NCBI GenBank assembly: GCA_937958785.1
Contig: CALGMY010000028.1
Span: 1 to 26,106 of the forward strand
Length of the DNA: 26,106 bases
Direction of reading: 5' to 3'
DNA from: an uncultured Gammaproteobacteria bacterium
Lineage (GTDB): Bacteria > Pseudomonadota > Gammaproteobacteria > Steroidobacterales > GCA-2729495
Made by a program: the position numbers and the translations under genes. Positions 23,244 through 26,106 of the stretch are shown in pieces. Numbering within the stretch: the first letter of the stretch is position 1; every line of letters begins with the position of its first letter. Under the pieces are notes generated by a model. It was not told the DNA's origin. It was given only the letters and a program-made list of their open reading frames with translations, and ran no database searches.

Positions 23244-23582
23244 TCACCCCAGCTGGAGCGAGCTCGCGTCGCTGATCCCGTCCGCGCCAACGTCAGCCCG
23301 GAATGCCCCGGTGCCGCGCTCACGGGCGATACGCTCGGCCAGGAATACCTTGAGGAGGGACTGGTAGGGGACGTCCCGCTGGTTCGCCAGCGCCTTCAGT
23401 TCATCGAGCATGCTTTCCGGCAGGCGCAGGGAAATCGTGCGCGTGGAGGCCCGCAGGTTCGGAAAGCGGGTCCACCGGGCGTTCTTCCAGTCGACGAAAT
23501 CGACTGAATCGTGTCGCTGCCAGAACCCGCTTTCCGCGGCCTCGTTAGCGTGCCTGGGGCGGCGCTTGCCGGGCTTCTTCAT
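23244..23582 (-). CDS. CopG/BrnA-type antitoxin (orphan)
   Basis: A 112-residue protein. FWQRHDSVDFVDWKNARWTR followed by FPNLRASTRTISLRLPESML and RDVPYQSLLKVFLAERI is the diagnostic pattern of CopG-type antitoxins (ribbon-helix-helix, DNA-binding and autoregulatory) normally paired with a BrnT-type RNase toxin encoded just upstream. Here only the 3' tail of such a toxin frame remains upstream, in the expected overlapping arrangement. The C-terminal 25 residues (after ERGTG) are not typical of the family. It lies six bases from the convergent carbonic anhydrase gene and next to an IS91-family element. Its original promoter, expected upstream of the toxin, is probably lost. Confidence 0.85.
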   Translation of the reverse strand: MKKPGKRRPRHANEAAESGFWQRHDSVDFVDWKNARWTRFPNLRASTRTISLRLPESMLDELKALANQRDVPYQSLLKVFLAERIARERGTGAFRADVGADGISDASSLQLG

Positions 23583-23637
23583 AGGTCTGCCTTTCGCGGC
23601 GACTCATGTCGCGCAGAGAATAGGGAGAATAGGCGAT
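23545..23637 (-). pseudogene. 3' remnant of a BrnT-type toxin gene
   Basis: On the minus strand an open stretch after an in-frame TGA (23640-23638) encodes SLRDMSRRERQTYEEA and ends at TAA (23547-23545). A SxRxxSRRERxxYEE segment is the usual C-terminus of BrnT toxins. Its Tyr-Glu-Glu codons overlap the antitoxin ATG, the typical layout for such pairs. About 30 codons remain of the roughly 90 expected, without catalytic residues. No toxin 5' part is seen on the far side of the transposase. Confidence 0.6.
23616..23633. repeat. Perfect 9-bp tandem duplication beside the toxin remnant
   Basis: GAGAATAGG is present twice head to tail. It is in frame in the toxin remnant (Tyr-Ser units) and sits where toxin-like sequence gives way to non-toxin sequence, so it may mark the rearrangement junction. 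Confidence 0.7.
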
Positions 23638-23692
23638 TCAAAGCCCCCGCCGGACCGGTGCCGGCCAACGTCACTGACCGCCTGAGCTCACC

Positions 23693-25135
23693 CTACCCCA
23701 GCCCGCCCAAGGGTGGACCCCGCACCGCCGGCCGCTGGCCCGGCAGCGCCGCCCGCCGTTCCAGGTGGTCAAGGATCCGGGCGATCACCAGCGGGTCCTC
23801 GATGCTCGCGATGACCCGCACCTGGCCCCCGCAGCCTTCACACGTTGCCAGGTCGAGCCTGAACACTCGTTTCAGCCGCTGCGCCCAGCGCATGGCCCGG
23901 TGCCGCTCGGCCGGCGTCCGGATGCCGGTCACTGACCCGCGGCTCCCCCGCCCCGCCGGCGTGATCAGCGCCCGCCACCGGCTGTGGGGCGCGAACACCC
24001 CGTGGTACCGGGTCAGGTGCACCCGCGGCGTCGGCACCAGCGCTGCCAGCCGGGCGATGAAGTCCAGCGGCTCGAACACCACGTGGGTGGCGCCGTCGCG
24101 ATAGGGCGTCTTGAGCGCATAACGAACCCGGCCCTGGGGCGTGAGCGCGAGCCGGCCCTCCGCCAGCGCCGGGCGGGTGATGTAGCGGCACAGCCGTTCC
24201 AGCGTCTTCCGGTCATCCCCCCGGACCGCCACCCCGGCGTGCAGGGAGAAGCCCGCGTGACTCGCCAAGTAGGGTTTGTTGCGGGGCCCAGTGGCCGGCA
24301 CCGTCTGCAGCGTGAAGGCCTTGCGGCCCTCCTGGGCACCCAGCGCGATCCGGTAGGTGATCGAGTGGCCCTGCAGGTGCTCGAGGGCGGCGTCGTCGCC
24401 GGGGGCCCGGTCCAGGTGGCTCGATTCCAGGTCCCGCACCAGCAGGCCCCGGCGCTCCAGGTGGCGGCCGACACGGGCGGTGATCTGCTCAAGGAGCGTG
24501 TCGAGCTCGGCGGCGGTCGGCGGCGGCACGCGCCGGAAGCGCGGCCGGCCCTGCCCCAGGGCGTAGGCCCCGTCCAGGCACAGAATGTGGAAGTGGATGT
24601 TCAGGTTCAGTGCGCTGCCGAAGCGCTGGATCAGCGTCACCGCGCCGGCCTGGCCCGTGGCCCGGGTCAGGCCGGCCTTCTTCAGGAGATGCGCCGAGAT
24701 CGCCCGCCAGACCAGGGCCAGCGCCTCGCCCATCGCGGCAGGTTCCGCGGCGAATAGGAAGCGCAGCGGGAAGGGCACCGACAGCACCCACTGCCGGACC
24801 GGCTCCCGGGGGATAACTTCGTCCACCAGCAGCGCCGCGCTCTCCACCATGCGCCGGGCGCCACAGCTCGGGCAGAAGCCGCGGCGCTTGCAGCTGAAGG
24901 CCACCAGACGCTCCGCGTGGCAGGTGATGCAGCGGACCCGCAGGAAGCCGTGCTCCAGCCGGCCGCACTTCAGGTAGGCCTCGAACTCCTCCCGGACGAA
25001 AGCCGGCAGGTGCCGGTCCCGCACCGCCAGCGCCGCCAGGAAGTCCGGCCAGTGGCGCTCCACCAGCTGGTAGAGCAGCGTGTCTTCGGGACGGTGGCGG
25101 GCGTAGCGGGCGACGGGCAGGGCGGACCGGTCCAT
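23693..25135 (-). CDS. IS91-family transposase (HUH, rolling-circle type)
   Basis: A 480-residue single-strand DNA transposase. The N-terminal zinc finger uses C69, C72, C82, C88 and C91 (VRCITCHAERLVAFSCKRRG then FCPSCGARRM). The HUH motif is H181-F-H183 (NLNIHFHILCLDG). The nucleophile tyrosine is likely Y318 (CRYITRP); one tyrosine is seen here, so it may be the single-Tyr ISCR-like type. GVFAPHSRWRALI and a C-terminal CEGCGG finger with IASIEDPLVIARILDHL complete the family pattern. It reads intact without frameshift. It could mobilise neighbouring DNA by one-ended transposition, which may explain the loss of the toxin 5' part. It is not the REP-associated (RAYT) enzyme. Confidence 0.93.
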   Translation of the reverse strand: MDRSALPVARYARHRPEDTLLYQLVERHWPDFLAALAVRDRHLPAFVREEFEAYLKCGRLEHGFLRVRCITCHAERLVAFSCKRRGFCPSCGARRMVESAALLVDEVIPREPVRQWVLSVPFPLRFLFAAEPAAMGEALALVWRAISAHLLKKAGLTRATGQAGAVTLIQRFGSALNLNIHFHILCLDGAYALGQGRPRFRRVPPPTAAELDTLLEQITARVGRHLERRGLLVRDLESSHLDRAPGDDAALEHLQGHSITYRIALGAQEGRKAFTLQTVPATGPRNKPYLASHAGFSLHAGVAVRGDDRKTLERLCRYITRPALAEGRLALTPQGRVRYALKTPYRDGATHVVFEPLDFIARLAALVPTPRVHLTRYHGVFAPHSRWRALITPAGRGSRGSVTGIRTPAERHRAMRWAQRLKRVFRLDLATCEGCGGQVRVIASIEDPLVIARILDHLERRAALPGQRPAVRGPPLGGLG

Positions 25136-25222
25136 GCCCGCAGCGTGGGGAGTCCATGAGCCCGGGGGACAGCCGGGAATACGGGCAGAAGCGCGGGAAT
25201 TGCGCGGCCGTGAAAGCCCTCA

Positions 25223-25242
25223 CCGGCCTCTCTGTCGGCCGG
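25223..25242 (-). terminator. Hairpin just after tesB
   Basis: CCGGCC (25223-25228) and GGCCGG (25237-25242) flank eight bases directly behind the tesB TAG stop. No T-run follows on the minus strand, so termination is only likely. It could also belong to the IS91 end. Confidence 0.4.
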
Positions 25243-26106
25243 CTAACCCTTCCGCACCCTCATCAGCCCTTCCTGGGCCAGGGTGGCGACGAGTCGTCCG
25301 TCGCGGCTGAACACGTGGCCACGTGCAAGGCCCCGGCCGCCCGCGGCTGCAGGGCTGTCCAGGGCGAACAGCAGCCACTCGTCCACGCGCACCGGCCGGT
25401 GGAACCACATGGCGTGGTCGAGGCTCGCCATCTGCAGGCCCTCCCTCGTCGCGTGCAGGCCGTGGGGCAGCGTGGCGGTGCCGATCAACTCATAGTCGGA
25501 GACGTAGGCGAGCAGCGCCTGATGCCGGAGGGCGTCGGCCGGCATGGGCTCGGTAGTCTTCATCCACAGCTGCTTGACGGGATCCCGCGTGTCGCGGAAG
25601 AGGAACTGCCGGGGGTTCACCGGCCGTACGTGGATCGGGCGCTCGAAGGCCAGCACCCGTTGCAGTCGCGGGGGAAGCTGGCCCGCAAACTCCCGGGCCA
25701 GGGACTCGATGTCCTGGAGCGCCTCTGGCGGCGGGACTTCCGGCATCGACACCTGGTGCTCGAGACCCGCCGCCTCGGCAACCTGGAACGAGGCGGTCAT
25801 GTTGAAGATTTGCTCGCCATGCTGCCTGGCCACGACCCGCCGGTTGGAGAAGCTGCCCCCATCCCGCGTGCGCTCGACCTCGAAGAAGATCGGCGCGCGC
25901 ACATCACCCGCCCTGAGGAAGTAGGCGTGCAGGGAGTGGATGTCGCGGCCCTCCACCGTGCGGCCCGCGGCCGCGAGGGCCTGTCCAAGCACCTGCCCGC
26001 CGAACACCTGGGGCGTGCCGATGTCCCGGCTCTCGCCGCGGAAGATGTCCTTCCCGGTGGGCTCGGGATCGAGAAGCGCGAGCAGGTCACGCAGGGACTG
26101 GGCCAT
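25243..26106 (-). CDS. tesB: Acyl-CoA thioesterase II
   Basis: A 287-residue double hot-dog thioesterase that releases free acids from acyl-CoAs. Family segments in order are DIFRGESRDIG, PQVFGGQVLGQALAAA, HSLHAYFLRAGD, FSNRRVVARQ, IFNMTASFQ and, in the second half, SLDHAMWFHRPVRVDEWLL containing the catalytic Asp. Length equals that of E. coli TesB, so the ATG at the very edge of the window (26106) is probably the true start, though upstream sequence is missing. It fits with the thiolase and ETF-QO as acyl-CoA metabolism. The transposase gene starts 107 bp downstream of its stop-codon side. Confidence 0.95.
   Translation of the reverse strand: MAQSLRDLLALLDPEPTGKDIFRGESRDIGTPQVFGGQVLGQALAAAGRTVEGRDIHSLHAYFLRAGDVRAPIFFEVERTRDGGSFSNRRVVARQHGEQIFNMTASFQVAEAAGLEHQVSMPEVPPPEALQDIESLAREFAGQLPPRLQRVLAFERPIHVRPVNPRQFLFRDTRDPVKQLWMKTTEPMPADALRHQALLAYVSDYELIGTATLPHGLHATREGLQMASLDHAMWFHRPVRVDEWLLFALDSPAAAGGRGLARGHVFSRDGRLVATLAQEGLMRVRKG

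Larger units (their letters stand above)
23641..25242 (-). mobile_element. IS91-family insertion element (boundaries uncertain)
   Basis: The transposase gene at 23693-25135 defines it. The ends are not determined: IS91 elements lack terminal inverted repeats and target duplications. The left limit is set where toxin homology ends, near a GCCGG/CCGGC hairpin at about 23643-23662 that could be part of the replication origin end. The right limit is set no further than the tesB stop. The element may be shorter. Confidence 0.4.

Noticed and set aside
23693..25135. Idea that this transposase mobilises the REP elements
   Set aside because: It has the IS91 zinc finger and length, whereas REP-associated transposases are short Y1 HUH enzymes of a different subfamily. 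No REP arm flanks it.
1..26106. CRISPR arrays, tRNA/rRNA genes, riboswitches, prophage or secretion clusters
   Set aside because: I read both strands for spaced direct repeats, cloverleaf-like segments and marker proteins and found none. No gene-free stretch exceeds about 160 bases.

Overview
The window is a GC-rich chromosomal segment of a bacterium, most probably a gammaproteobacterium. The evidence is the adjacent xerD-dsbC pair, a ZapE-type ATPase, a GpmA-type mutase, an FdxA-type ferredoxin and REP-like palindromes of a kind I associate with high-GC gammaproteobacteria. I cannot place it to genus. Almost all genes are recognisable housekeeping, redox or lipid-metabolism genes. I see no CRISPR array, tRNA, rRNA, prophage or biosynthetic cluster, and I do not see a clearly new multi-gene system.

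Layout. (1) 1-2552: 3' part of a DeaD/CsdA-type RNA helicase, then a parvulin-type peptidyl-prolyl isomerase lipoprotein with an ATGA overlap. (2) 2613-3879, minus: FrnE-like DsbA-family protein and cytochrome b561. (3) 4034-12231, plus: glutamate synthase gltB-gltD, a small NTF2-like lipoprotein overlapping gltD, and an MFS transporter. (4) 12200-13925, minus: a tight four-gene operon of two divergent thioredoxin-fold ferredoxin-like proteins, a glutathione peroxidase and a GlsB/YeaQ membrane protein. (5) 14007-14950, plus: a zinc-ribbon Nudix hydrolase and 7Fe ferredoxin FdxA. (6) 15036-16861, minus: xerD and dsbC. (7) 16983-18981, plus: a PlsC-like acyltransferase and a thiolase. (8) 19033-20685, minus: ETF-ubiquinone oxidoreductase. 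(9) 20763-23237, plus: zapE, gpmA and a gamma-class carbonic anhydrase. (10) 23244-25135, minus: an orphan CopG-type antitoxin with only the tail of its toxin gene, next to an IS91-family transposase. (11) 25243-26106, minus: acyl-CoA thioesterase II.

The most notable non-coding structure is a family of REP-like palindromes beginning GTAGGAGCG. There are five paired elements (near 2590, 3920, 14985, 19005 and 21880) and at least two single halves. Their terminal GTAG supplies the TAG stop codon of five genes (cytochrome b561, fdxA, thiolase, ETF-QO, zapE). A single half supplies the TGA stop of the FrnE-like gene. A half-like copy lies in frame inside the signal peptide of the lipoprotein after gltD. 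Apart from these five genes, 16 of the other 20 genes end in TGA. No REP-associated tyrosine transposase is present here, so the mobilising enzyme, if any, must be elsewhere.

Functionally, gltBD assimilates ammonia. The thiolase, ETF-QO, TesB and PlsC fit acyl-CoA and phospholipid turnover, with ETF-QO feeding electrons to quinone. Several genes (FrnE-like, cytochrome b561, Gpx, DsbC, ferredoxins) concern thiol, peroxide and electron-transfer chemistry. Several genes lack a Shine-Dalgarno sequence and have a -10-like hexamer 8-9 nt before the start codon, which suggests leaderless mRNAs.
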